From JAUWKC01 sp035529895 (GTDB lineage: Bacteria > Planctomycetota > Phycisphaerae > Sedimentisphaerales > Anaerobacaceae), in the NCBI GenBank assembly GCA_035529895.1, contig DATKVV010000008.1:62001-126000 (forward strand): 64,000 bases of DNA, in the 5' to 3' direction. This document shows positions 46,334 to 55,022 of this stretch, piece after piece. Position numbers and translations under genes: made by a program. Numbering within the stretch: position 1 is the stretch's first letter; each line of letters opens with the position of its first letter. The notes beneath the pieces are model-generated. The model was not told the DNA's origin and did not search any database. It worked only from the letters and a program-made list of their open reading frames with translations.

Positions 46334-47463
46334 AGCGAGGCCTTTTTGAATTAGCCAAGAAACATGGGACCCCTCTTTTTGTAATTGACCACGACACGAT
46401 AAGGAAGAACTACCGCACTTTCAAGAAGAGCCTGCCGAGGGTCCAGGCTTATTACGCGGTCAAGGCAAATTCGAATCAGGAAATAATCAGTACGTTGTTC
46501 AACGAAGGCGCGAGCTTTGATGTCGCTTCTTACAACGAGTTCATGCAGATTTACAAATACATCACGCACTTCGAAGAAAAGGACAAGGATTTTTATATTT
46601 GGGACAAAATAATCTTTTCCAACACAATAAAGGACAGGCAGACTCTAAGGAAGATAAGAAGATATAAGCCTCTTGTCACTTATGACAATGAGGAGGAGCT
46701 CAAGAAGATCAGCGAGTGCTGCGACGCAGCGGGTCTGGTCCTAAGGTTGAAAGTCCCTGATACCGGCTCGCAGGTGGAGATGGGCTCGAAATTCGGGGCG
46801 GAACCCGGTGATGCCTCCGGCCTCATAAGGCAGGCTTTCGATTTGGGGCTGGTGGTCGAGGGATTAAGCTTTCATGTCGGAAGCCAGTGCACAGCGGTTG
46901 ACAATTACACCTCCGCGCTGGAAATAACGTCTCAGGTGTTTTATGATTCCCGCAGTAAAGGCTACAATCTGAACATAGTCGACATCGGCGGCGGATTCCC
47001 CGTTCCTTATGACTCGCGCGTGCCCAAATTCGAAAGGCTTGCGGGGGTAGTAAATTCAGAATGCGAAAGGCTGTTTCCGAAGGACATAGAGATGATAGCC
47101 GAACCGGGAAGATTCATGGTAGCTACGTCGGCCGTGCTGGTTTCGGAAGTAATAGGAAAAGCAAGGAGGGACGGAAAGATTTTCTACTACATAAACGACG
47201 GTGTCTATCACACGTTCTCAGGAGTTGTTTACGACCACTGGATTCCTAACTTTCAGTCGCTCAAACACGGGAAGAAAGAGGTTTGTGCGGTTGTCGGCCC
47301 CACATGTGACAGTTTTGACAAGATTTCTCTGTCGGAACAGCTTCCGGGGAATCTGCAAATTGGCGATTATCTATACACGGAAAACATAGGAGCATACAGC
47401 ATTGCTTCTTCGACAAGATTCAACGGATTCGATGGCGCCAAAATCCTGCACCTGAATAGTTAA
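46330..47463 (+). CDS. PLP-dependent ornithine/diaminopimelate-type decarboxylase
   Basis: A 377-residue fold-type III decarboxylase. Lys45 in YYAVKANSN binds PLP, followed by FHVGSQC, DIGGGFPVP, EPGRFMV and the active-site GPTCDSFDKIS (Cys326, Asp327), the pattern of eukaryote-like ornithine decarboxylases rather than DapA-pathway LysA. It should make putrescine from ornithine, or a related diamine. It overlaps the DHS-like gene by four bases, so the two encode consecutive polyamine steps. The substrate (ornithine, lysine or a carboxy-polyamine) is not fixed by sequence alone. Confidence 0.9.
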   Translation: MKRGLFELAKKHGTPLFVIDHDTIRKNYRTFKKSLPRVQAYYAVKANSNQEIISTLFNEGASFDVASYNEFMQIYKYITHFEEKDKDFYIWDKIIFSNTIKDRQTLRKIRRYKPLVTYDNEEELKKISECCDAAGLVLRLKVPDTGSQVEMGSKFGAEPGDASGLIRQAFDLGLVVEGLSFHVGSQCTAVDNYTSALEITSQVFYDSRSKGYNLNIVDIGGGFPVPYDSRVPKFERLAGVVNSECERLFPKDIEMIAEPGRFMVATSAVLVSEVIGKARRDGKIFYYINDGVYHTFSGVVYDHWIPNFQSLKHGKKEVCAVVGPTCDSFDKISLSEQLPGNLQIGDYLYTENIGAYSIASSTRFNGFDGAKILHLNS

Positions 47464-47759
47464 ACTCTATGGCTGGATAGTGCCGTATCTATTACATAGG
47501 TTTCACTTTTATCGAGTCTTCTTATTTCTACGGGCATTTCCAAAACACGCTTCCTTAAGCTACAACTTCTAAGTAACTTCAGACCGCCCGGAAAACAGAC
47601 GGAAAGGTCTGATTCGAACCCGCGCCACGAACGTTCACCCGTGCGACGGTTTGGCATGCCGTTGCCTGCAGCGCGAGGCTCGTCTGCACATTAGGCCGAA
47701 GTCCTGCGACTCCTTCAAAGCCGACGGTCCGTCAAATATTTGAGTGGCTGGATACCAGA
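47464..47759. other. Gap between convergent genes
   Basis: About 300 bases between the decarboxylase and the minus-strand queE. A GATTCGAACC string near 47611 recalls a reversed T-loop, but the flanking bases do not pair as a T-stem and no cloverleaf can be drawn. No terminator was found. Confidence 0.4.
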
Positions 47760-48440
47760 CTACTTCTGCCTTTGGTTGTTCCAAAGCATAATCTGGAGAC
47801 GCTGGCAAAATGCAAAACCGGAGCGCTTGCACATATCCGCTACTATCGGGGATTTGGCCAGGAGCTCATCTCTTGTCCGGGCCTGGGGCATCAACATTAC
47901 ATTCTGCAAATTCACACTTCCTATTTCATCAATTACTTGTTGTATCTCCTGTAAATCAGCCGGTGAGTCAACTACGAATTTCAGTTGATATTTATAATGT
48001 TCAATCAACTCAGTCAGGACGGCTGTGTCCAATCTCGAATCTTCGTGAATTGCAGCAAGTTTCGGCTCCTCAGGCGTGGAATTACTCAGTTTGGGGCTGA
48101 TACTCATCAAATCGCAGGGCATATCGGGTATGAATGCAATGCCGGCGGTCTCGATAGTTATATGTTTTCTCTGAGCTTTCAGCTCTTGTACGAGGTCCGG
48201 CAGGCCTGGATTTATCATTGGTTCGCCGCCGGTTATAACCACGAACCGACACGGCCACTGATGAACGAGTCGCACTATTGTCTCGATAGTGTATTCAAGC
48301 CCCGCTGTCTCGTCCCAGCCGTATTTTGTATCGCACCACCGGCAGCGCAAGGGGCAGCCGGCTATGCGCACAAACGCGCTCGGGACTCCGGCCAAGGTCC
48401 CCTCTCCCTGTAAGGAATAGAAAATCTCGGTTACCTTCAT
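47760..48440 (-). CDS. queE: 7-carboxy-7-deazaguanine synthase
   Basis: A 226-residue radical SAM enzyme of the queuosine/7-deazaguanine pathway, converting carboxytetrahydropterin to CDG. It has EIFYSLQGEGTLAGVPS, the CxxxCxxC in CPLRCRWCDT and the ITGGEPM motif. It lies 35 bases downstream of queC, which uses its product, and both are read away from queF. No queD or folE is in the window. Confidence 0.96.
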   Translation of the reverse strand: MKVTEIFYSLQGEGTLAGVPSAFVRIAGCPLRCRWCDTKYGWDETAGLEYTIETIVRLVHQWPCRFVVITGGEPMINPGLPDLVQELKAQRKHITIETAGIAFIPDMPCDLMSISPKLSNSTPEEPKLAAIHEDSRLDTAVLTELIEHYKYQLKFVVDSPADLQEIQQVIDEIGSVNLQNVMLMPQARTRDELLAKSPIVADMCKRSGFAFCQRLQIMLWNNQRQK

Positions 48441-48475
48441 TCCTCATCTATAACGTGTAGCAGATGCGCCATTCT

Positions 48476-49171
48476 TTATTTCGAATACTCAATGGGGTCT
48501 TCGAGACCTGCTTGCTTGAAGCCCTTGAGTCTCAACCTGCATGAATCACACCGGCCGCAACTTCTGCCCCGGTCATCCGGGTCATAGCAACTGTGGGTCA
48601 GGGAGTAATCCACCTTCAGCTTTCTGCCGGTCAGGATAATCTGGGCCTTCGTCATGTTTATGAGCGGGGTATGGATGACGTACCTGCCCTTACCCCCAAC
48701 GGCAGCGGCAGCGGCGAGGTTGGCGGTTTTCTCGAAGGCCGCTATAAAATCAGGTCGGCAGTCGGGGTAGCCGCTATAGTCGATTGCGTTGACGCCGATA
48801 AAGATGTCGAATGCACCTATGACCTCAGCCCAGGCGAGTGCATAACTCAGAAATATTGTGTTGCGGGCGGGCACGTAAGTCGGCGGTATTTGGTCCGGCT
48901 GGCCTAAATCGACCCTGTCCTTAGGGATTTTAATGGCGGCATCGGTCAGTGCTGAGCCGCCGAGCCAGGCCAAATCAAGGTCGATTATGCGGTGGCAAGC
49001 CGCTCCGAGGGAGTGAGCCAGCTTCTTTGCAGCCTCGATTTCTCTTTGGTGGCGCTGGCCGTACCTGAACGTTAGGGCATAGCACCTGAAGCCCTGGTTG
49101 CGTGCAATAGCAAAAGTGGCAGCGGAATCAAGACCCCCGCTCAACAGGACAATGGCCATATTATCCGGCAC
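48476..49171 (-). CDS. queC: 7-cyano-7-deazaguanine synthase
   Basis: A 231-residue ATP-dependent enzyme making preQ0 from CDG and ammonia. The PP-loop SGGLDSA is at residues 11-17 and the C-terminal zinc site is HSCYDP...CGRCDSC. GTG 49171 has AAGGAG eight bases upstream and is the likely start. It is the first gene of a queC-queE pair divergent from queF. I saw no preQ1 riboswitch in the 150 bases between the divergent starts, though I could not fold it. Confidence 0.97.
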   Translation of the reverse strand: MPDNMAIVLLSGGLDSAATFAIARNQGFRCYALTFRYGQRHQREIEAAKKLAHSLGAACHRIIDLDLAWLGGSALTDAAIKIPKDRVDLGQPDQIPPTYVPARNTIFLSYALAWAEVIGAFDIFIGVNAIDYSGYPDCRPDFIAAFEKTANLAAAAAVGGKGRYVIHTPLINMTKAQIILTGRKLKVDYSLTHSCYDPDDRGRSCGRCDSCRLRLKGFKQAGLEDPIEYSK

Positions 49172-49322
49172 GTGTTGTTCTCCTTAAAACATGTCAGCTT
49201 CTTGCCGGAGTATAGCAGAATTTGAATCGCCCGCAAAGGGGCAGAAAGATGTGATTATTGCTTGTCTGATCGCCGCGTTTGGATTATATTAAACTAACAA
49301 GGTTGTCAAAAGAGGTTTCAGA

Positions 49323-49676
49323 ATGGTTGAGGCGCCGGAATTGGAGCTGTTTGAGAATCCTCGTCCCGAGCGGGACTATGTTATTACAATCAGATACCCT
49401 GAGTTTACCAGCCTCTGTCCTCGTACAGGGCAGCCTGACTTTGGTGAGATTACTATCGAGTATTGTCCCGACAAACTTTGCATCGAGCTAAGAAGCCTGA
49501 AATTCTACATGCAAAGCTATCGTAACAAGGGTATTTTTTATGAAGCGCTGACAAATGATATACTCGACTATTTGGCCGGGGCCTGCAGCCCACGCTGGAT
49601 GAAAGTTACCTCGCGGTTTACACCTCGCGGTGGAATTACTACCGAAGTAGTTGCAGAATATAAGGCAGATGACTAA
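49323..49676 (+). CDS. queF: NADPH-dependent 7-cyano-7-deazaguanine reductase
   Basis: A 117-residue reductase of the short (type I) QueF form, a T-fold enzyme turning preQ0 into preQ1 for queuosine tRNA. The catalytic Cys32 and Asp39 lie in FTSLCPRTGQPDFG, followed by the substrate-binding ELRSLKFYMQSYRNKGI. A GAGG site precedes ATG 49323. Its position opposite queC and queE completes the preQ0-to-preQ1 part of the pathway in one locus. Confidence 0.97.
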   Translation: MVEAPELELFENPRPERDYVITIRYPEFTSLCPRTGQPDFGEITIEYCPDKLCIELRSLKFYMQSYRNKGIFYEALTNDILDYLAGACSPRWMKVTSRFTPRGGITTEVVAEYKADD

Positions 49677-49702
49677 TTAATGTTTCGTCAGAGGTACCAA
49701 AA

Positions 49703-50206
49703 ATGGCGATAGTATTCCATTGTGACTATTGTGGGAAAAAAATAGAAGCACAGGACAGCGCCGGCGGCAAGTGGGGCAACTGCCCTGCGTGTCATAACAG
49801 ATTGTACGTTCCTGACATGACTATTGATGAAGACCTCAAACTTGCGCCGATAGATGAAACCGATGAAGAAAGACGGAAAAGACTGTTGGCTGAAACATAT
49901 AAGATTACGCAGGATATACTGCGCGAAAAAGATGTCCCCAACGACTTAGCAGGGCCCGTCACTTCGCCGCCTCTGAGAAGCGACGAGCAACTGACGGAAA
50001 CCATCGTTGCCTACCTGCGACAAATGGCTGACGGTGAACTGGACCGGGCTGGTGAAACCGCTACTCTAATAGTTCCCTTTGGCAGGCGGGCCACAGAGAT
50101 TCTCGATAGAATAGCCCTTAGCGATATGCCTGAACCGGAGCTGGCCGATGTTCCTCCGCAGGTGCTGTCAGGTCTGATAAGGAATCTCCGCGCGCAGATC
50201 GGTTAG
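49703..50206 (+). CDS. Zinc-ribbon protein of unknown function
   Basis: A 167-residue protein with an N-terminal zinc ribbon (FHCDYCGKKIEAQDSAGGKW, then NCPACHNRLYVP) resembling ribbons at the head of many planctomycete proteins. The remaining ~130 residues are acidic and helical, with no recognised domain. It begins 26 bases after queF with an AGAGG site, so the two may share a transcript; a link to queuosine is not implied. Confidence 0.7.
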   Translation: MAIVFHCDYCGKKIEAQDSAGGKWGNCPACHNRLYVPDMTIDEDLKLAPIDETDEERRKRLLAETYKITQDILREKDVPNDLAGPVTSPPLRSDEQLTETIVAYLRQMADGELDRAGETATLIVPFGRRATEILDRIALSDMPEPELADVPPQVLSGLIRNLRAQIG

Positions 50207-50416
50207 CGGCAGCCAAAATTTCCGCCGGGGGCCGCAGAAGTCCCAAAAAATCCCCCTAATCTGCACGTCTATTGTGTTTTTCCCGGTCTCTAAAAATTAA
50301 TACACAACGCATACTATCCACTTTGGCCATAATCAAACCGTTTCTTATAGTTTAAAGGGAAACGGTAAAAGCAGCTTGACTGCGTTTTCTATTGCGACAT
50401 GGAAGGAAACTTATTT

Positions 50417-52210
50417 ATGGCCAATGAGACAACGGTAATTCATGTCACCCATGAAATAGTCGGGAAAATCGGCGGCATAGGCGCCGTGCTTCAGGGTTTT
50501 TTCACCTGCAATTCCTATCTTAACGCAGTGGACCGATCAATTCTTGTTGGTCCGCTTTTCACCACCGAAGGGACTGTCGGCGACCGCATGGGCGAGAATG
50601 GCGAGGTTTTATACTCATCCATCGACGGTGTTACAAATGCGGGCTGTGCCGCCGCTTTTCGGAAAATTGAGAATTACTACAATGTCGGCATTGTCTATGG
50701 GAGGCAAACGTTTATCGACAGGCAGACAGGTATAAAGAGTTCACCTGAGGTCCTATTAATCGACGTGACACGTATGGACCAGAAGCCCGTAAACGAATTC
50801 AAGAAGCGCCTGTTTGAAGAGTTCGGTATTCGCAGCCATTTATACGAGAATCTTTGGGAGTTCGAGCAGTACATCAGGTTGGCGCCGCCGGCGCTTGCCG
50901 CGTTGAAAGCAATCGGTGCAATCAAGGATTCGACAACAGTCGTTGCCCATGAATTCATGGGAATGCCGACGGCATTAGCGGCCATTCTCGAAACAAATTG
51001 CGGTCTAAAAACCGCCTTCTATGCCCACGAGGTGGCTACAATGCGTCACATCGTAGAAAAGCATCCCGGCCACGATACGATGTTCTACAACGTTATAAGG
51101 CAGGCTCGCGAAAACGGACTTTATGTTGCCGAAGTGTTCGGCGACCAGAGCTCCTTTTTCAAGCACGTTCTTGTAGAGGCTTCAAGATACTGCGATTCCA
51201 TATATGCCGTAGGCGACTACGTGGCTGAGGAATTGCGGTTTCTCGCGCCGGAGTTCGAAGCTGCCGAGATCGATATGGTCTATAACGGGATACCCGCATA
51301 TCAAATCAGCGTTAGTGACAAGCTCGCCTCAAAAGAAAAACTGCAGCGGTATTGTGAGAACTTGCTCGGTTACAGACCGGACTTCATCTTTACACACGTC
51401 ACAAGAATGGTTCAAAGCAAGGGGTTGTGGCGAGACTTACGCGTCCTTGAGCGGATGGAGAAGGAGTTCCGGACGCAGGGCAAGACCGGCGCATTCTTTC
51501 TGCTGTCCACCGAGGTGTCGCGCCGGCGCAGCAATGACATTTACAATATGGAATCGGCATACAGCTGGCCTGTGGCCCACAGAGAAGGCTGGCCCGATAT
51601 GTCGGGCGGGGAAGCATGCTTCTATACGGCAATCCAGGAATTCAATGCCCGGGCCCGGAACATAAAAATCGTTTTTATCAACCAGTTCGGCTTCGGCCGA
51701 AAAAGCTGCGGCGACAGGATGCCGGAAGAAATGGAGTTTATGGATGTGCGCAAAGGAACAGACGTGGAGTTCGGCCTGAGCATTTATGAGCCGTTTGGTA
51801 TATCCCAGCTCGAGCCGCTGACTTTCGGCGGGATATGCGTCATCAGCAGCGTTTGCGGCTGTGCGGGTTTCGTCAGGGACGTAGCCGGCCCGGAGGGCAC
51901 TGTGAATGTTATCGTTGCAGACTATACAGACATAGATGAGAGCAGATTTGTGGACATCGAGGATATGCTGCAGCTTGACCGCCCGATACGCGACCGCATA
52001 GAAGCGGCTGAGAGCGAGAAGGTGGCCATGCAAATTTGTTCACGTCTACCCAAAAACGAAGCGGAAATCGAAGCCCTGATTCACGCCGGCTATTGCCTGG
52101 CACGAAATATGAGTTGGGACGTCGTGGTGAAAAACTACCTATTGCCTGGTCTGCAAAGAGCACACGAACCGCGCACCGAGACCGTCTATAAGAACATAGC
52201 CGCCAGCTAA
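50417..52210 (+). CDS. GT-B glycosyltransferase, glycogen synthase-like
   Basis: About 597 residues. The N-terminal KIGGIGAVLQG corresponds to the KxGGL ADP-glucose-binding motif of glycogen/starch synthases, and EPFGISQLEPLTFGG supplies the Ex7E motif plus the GG turn of the GT-B C-terminal domain. The middle (HVTRMVQSKGLWRDLRVL, then FFLLSTEVS) matches the core of GT4/GT5 enzymes. It may make glycogen or transfer sugar to another acceptor; no other glycogen genes adjoin. ATG 50417 follows GGAAGGAAAC; the ATG at 50399 lies just before that site and is unlikely. About 210 bases upstream have no gene. Confidence 0.85.
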   Translation: MANETTVIHVTHEIVGKIGGIGAVLQGFFTCNSYLNAVDRSILVGPLFTTEGTVGDRMGENGEVLYSSIDGVTNAGCAAAFRKIENYYNVGIVYGRQTFIDRQTGIKSSPEVLLIDVTRMDQKPVNEFKKRLFEEFGIRSHLYENLWEFEQYIRLAPPALAALKAIGAIKDSTTVVAHEFMGMPTALAAILETNCGLKTAFYAHEVATMRHIVEKHPGHDTMFYNVIRQARENGLYVAEVFGDQSSFFKHVLVEASRYCDSIYAVGDYVAEELRFLAPEFEAAEIDMVYNGIPAYQISVSDKLASKEKLQRYCENLLGYRPDFIFTHVTRMVQSKGLWRDLRVLERMEKEFRTQGKTGAFFLLSTEVSRRRSNDIYNMESAYSWPVAHREGWPDMSGGEACFYTAIQEFNARARNIKIVFINQFGFGRKSCGDRMPEEMEFMDVRKGTDVEFGLSIYEPFGISQLEPLTFGGICVISSVCGCAGFVRDVAGPEGTVNVIVADYTDIDESRFVDIEDMLQLDRPIRDRIEAAESEKVAMQICSRLPKNEAEIEALIHAGYCLARNMSWDVVVKNYLLPGLQRAHEPRTETVYKNIAAS

Positions 52211-52488
52211 TACAATCTACCAGGACCAATTGTAAAGGGCAGAAAAAATCGCGGGGGGGGATTGAGCGGCTGCGAGTTCCCCAAAGGCAAGTCTGTATCA
52301 AGAAGACATAACCTCAAGGCAGCAGTAGAAACGTAGCTGTCGACACTTTTCCTACCATCCTTTTCTACTACAAATCAGCCACGGGAGCAGCGGCTTTTCA
52401 AGGAGTTAAAAAAAAATTTGACGACGGGCAAAATTCCGCTTGATTACCGCTTGGGTATCGGTTATAAATAAATAAGTCCGCTTGACTT

Positions 52489-53136
52489 GTGGCAGGAGTG
52501 CGATTAGACTATTTGGTCGTGGACAATCCTGGTAAAAAACCTATAATAGGTATCTTAGGTGGTATAGCATCAGGGAAGAGCACCGTGGCAGGCGAATTTG
52601 CCAAACTGGGCTGCAAGGTCATTGACGCCGACAGGATTGCCCATGAATTGCTCGCTAAGAAACCTGTGATGAAGAAGGTTGCCGCCTCTTTTGGGGACGT
52701 GATCTTGGATTCCACAGGAAAGATTGACCACAAGAAACTGGCCGATATTGTTTTTGCTGACGTCGATAAGCTCACGGTACTTAACAATATAATCCACCCC
52801 CTTGTTCTGGCCCATGCTGTGCGACTCATAGAGCGTTACAGCCGGCAGAAGCGTGTTAAGGCAGTCGTGCTGGATATGCCCTTGTTGGTTGAAGTCGGCT
52901 GGGCTGAACGGTGTGACAGGCTGGTTTTCGTCGATTGCAGGCCCAAATTAAGGCTGGATAGGGCAAGAAAAATGGGTATTTTTGACGAGAAGGGACTGAG
53001 AATTCGAGAAAATTTCCAGATTTCGCTTGACAGAAAGGCCGACCTCGCCGATAATATCATCGACAACAATTCTGGCGCTTTAGAATTAGCCAGGCAAGTC
53101 GCTGAGACCTTCTCGTGTATAGTGAGTAATGAGTAG
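52489..53136 (+). CDS. coaE: Dephospho-CoA kinase
   Basis: A 215-residue P-loop kinase catalysing the last step of coenzyme A synthesis. It has GILGGIASGKST (Walker A), DADRIAHELL, HPLV, and DMPLLVEVGW, in the usual order. The C-terminus is normal. The start is ambiguous: GTG at 52489, 52498 or 52519 would all be in frame, and none has a well-spaced ribosome site. The 278 bases before it hold no gene. Confidence 0.95.
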   Translation: MAGVRLDYLVVDNPGKKPIIGILGGIASGKSTVAGEFAKLGCKVIDADRIAHELLAKKPVMKKVAASFGDVILDSTGKIDHKKLADIVFADVDKLTVLNNIIHPLVLAHAVRLIERYSRQKRVKAVVLDMPLLVEVGWAERCDRLVFVDCRPKLRLDRARKMGIFDEKGLRIRENFQISLDRKADLADNIIDNNSGALELARQVAETFSCIVSNE

Positions 53137-53242
53137 GTGGGGTTTATTGCCGGTTGCGCGTATTAGTGTTGCTCGTTTTTGAGATATAGTTTCTATATTC
53201 AACTGTTCAAAACTCAATTCTGTTGAATTTCAACGGTAGAGT

Positions 53243-53276
53243 GAGATAGATTCCTGCATGAGATAGATTCCTGCAA
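53243..53276 (+). repeat. 17-base tandem duplication in the rho leader
   Basis: GAGATAGATTCCTGCAT at 53243-53259 is followed directly by a copy differing only in the last base. It lies just upstream of the AAAAGGAG site of rho, inside its probable 5' leader. Confidence 0.7.
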
Positions 53277-53293
53277 ATGGAAAAGGAGTAATT

Positions 53294-54847
53294 ATGACTA
53301 AGGCTGCTGCAAAAAGTGACAAGAGCAAAGCGAGAAAACGCAAGGCTGCAAAGAGAAGGGCCGCTGAAGCAGAGATGGCTGCTGGGCAGGCGAATCCCGT
53401 GGTGTCGATAGAGGAGGAACCTGACCTGCCGACAGAGGCGCCTGAGGGTAGCGTCGCCGCCAATGCTGAGCAGGTCGAGACGAAGGAAACAGGGGTCGAG
53501 GCCGCCAAGACGGAGGAAGAGGCGGAAAGAGACAAGAAGGCCGAAGAGGAATCTATTCATGCCAAATATGAACGGATTAAGAAGGGCGATTTGTATTTGA
53601 CCGACTTGCAGAGACTTACCGTTGCCGAACTGCACGACGTGGCCAGAAGAGAGAACATAAAAGAGTTCAGTGCGCTCAAAAAGCAGGATTTGATCTTTAA
53701 AATACTCAAGGAGCGTATCCGCCAGAACGGGCTGATGTATGGTGAGGGTGTGCTGGAAGTACTGCCCGACGGTTATGGTTTTTTGCGAAATCCGGATTAT
53801 AACTACCTATCGAGTCCGGACGATATATATGTCTCTCCATCTCAAATCAGGCGTTTTGGCCTGCGAACGGGCAACATCGTATCGGGGCAAATCAGACCTC
53901 CCAAAGATTCAGAGAAGTATTTCGCCCTGCTGCGAGTTGAAGCGATTAACTTTGAGAACCCCGATAACCTTGCCGAGAAAGTGGTGTTCAGTGACCTGAC
54001 CCCCTTGCACCCGGAGAGACGCCTTATACTCGAGACAACGCCGGATGAGTTGAATATGCGAATCATCGATATGGTAACGCCGGTCGGCAAGGGTCAGCGC
54101 GGTCTGATTGTTGCCCCTCCGCGAACCGGCAAAACCATACTGCTTCAGAAAATTGCCAATGCTATCAGCACGAATTATCCGGAAGTCAGGCTGATAGTGC
54201 TGCTGATTGACGAAAGGCCCGAGGAAGTTACGGAAATGGAGCGAAAGACAGCCGACGACGTTGAGGTCATTAGTTCCACTTTTGATGAGGCCGCGGCACG
54301 TCACTGCCAGGTGGCCGAAGTTGTTATCGAAAAGGCAAAGCGAATGGTTGAGTACGGCCAGGATGTGGTGATTCTATTGGACTCGATAACGCGTCTGGCC
54401 CGCGCTTACAATACTCAGATGCCGCACTCGGGCAAAATCCTTACCGGCGGTGTTGACGCCGGCGCCATGCAAATGCCCAAGAAGTTCTTCGGGGCGGCAC
54501 GAAATATGGAAGGCGGCGGTTCGCTGACGATTTTTGCAACGGCGTTGATTGACACCGGCTCGAAAATGGACGAGGTGATTTTTGAAGAGTTTAAGGCAAC
54601 CGGCAACATGGAACTCCACCTCGACAGACGCCTAGTCGATAAGAGAATCTGGCCGGCCATCGATATCAGCCGAAGCGGAACCAGAAGAGAAGAATTGCTG
54701 CTCGACCCGAAGGAACTTGAGCTGGTGTACCGCCTGCGCAGGGTGCTCAGCGACCTGAATCCCGTCGAAGCGGTGGAACTGCTCAAGAGCCGACTGGCGA
54801 AGTGTCGAAGCAACGTAGAGTTTTTAATGACGATGAACCTCGATTGA
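53294..54847 (+). CDS. rho: Transcription termination factor Rho
   Basis: A 517-residue hexameric RNA helicase. About 95 N-terminal residues are a Lys/Ala/Glu-rich extension, followed by the Rho_N helical domain (about 98-140), the cold-shock-like RNA-binding domain with VLEVLPDGYGFLR, and the RecA-like ATPase with Walker A APPRTGKT near residue 277 and LIDERPEEVTEM. The extension makes it longer than E. coli Rho (419) and is common in GC-richer phyla. AAAAGGAG precedes ATG 53294. A terminator lies about 120 bases downstream. Confidence 0.98.
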   Translation: MTKAAAKSDKSKARKRKAAKRRAAEAEMAAGQANPVVSIEEEPDLPTEAPEGSVAANAEQVETKETGVEAAKTEEEAERDKKAEEESIHAKYERIKKGDLYLTDLQRLTVAELHDVARRENIKEFSALKKQDLIFKILKERIRQNGLMYGEGVLEVLPDGYGFLRNPDYNYLSSPDDIYVSPSQIRRFGLRTGNIVSGQIRPPKDSEKYFALLRVEAINFENPDNLAEKVVFSDLTPLHPERRLILETTPDELNMRIIDMVTPVGKGQRGLIVAPPRTGKTILLQKIANAISTNYPEVRLIVLLIDERPEEVTEMERKTADDVEVISSTFDEAAARHCQVAEVVIEKAKRMVEYGQDVVILLDSITRLARAYNTQMPHSGKILTGGVDAGAMQMPKKFFGAARNMEGGGSLTIFATALIDTGSKMDEVIFEEFKATGNMELHLDRRLVDKRIWPAIDISRSGTRREELLLDPKELELVYRLRRVLSDLNPVEAVELLKSRLAKCRSNVEFLMTMNLD

Positions 54848-54964
54848 CCTGCTTTTTGAGCCGCCTCAAGGTCGGTTAATTGATTATTGTAAGAGCGCGC
54901 AGGGATACCCAGTTCGTGCGTAATCGTCTGCTTTACATTGCCGTGTATTTTTATTATGATAATG

Positions 54965-54998
54965 TTCCGGCTGTCACAAGTGCTGCCGGAATTTTTTT
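54965..54998 (+). terminator. Rho-independent terminator after rho
   Basis: TTCCGGC (54965-54971) pairs with GCCGGAA (54985-54991) and is followed directly by seven T residues. It separates rho from valS. Confidence 0.9.
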
Positions 54999-55022
54999 GT
55001 AAGTATTAGCTGGATAAATCCT

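Noticed and set aside
47590..47720. Possible minus-strand tRNA or tRNA-Sec
   Set aside because: A GGTTCGAATC string is present, but the T-stem, acceptor stem and D-arm do not pair.
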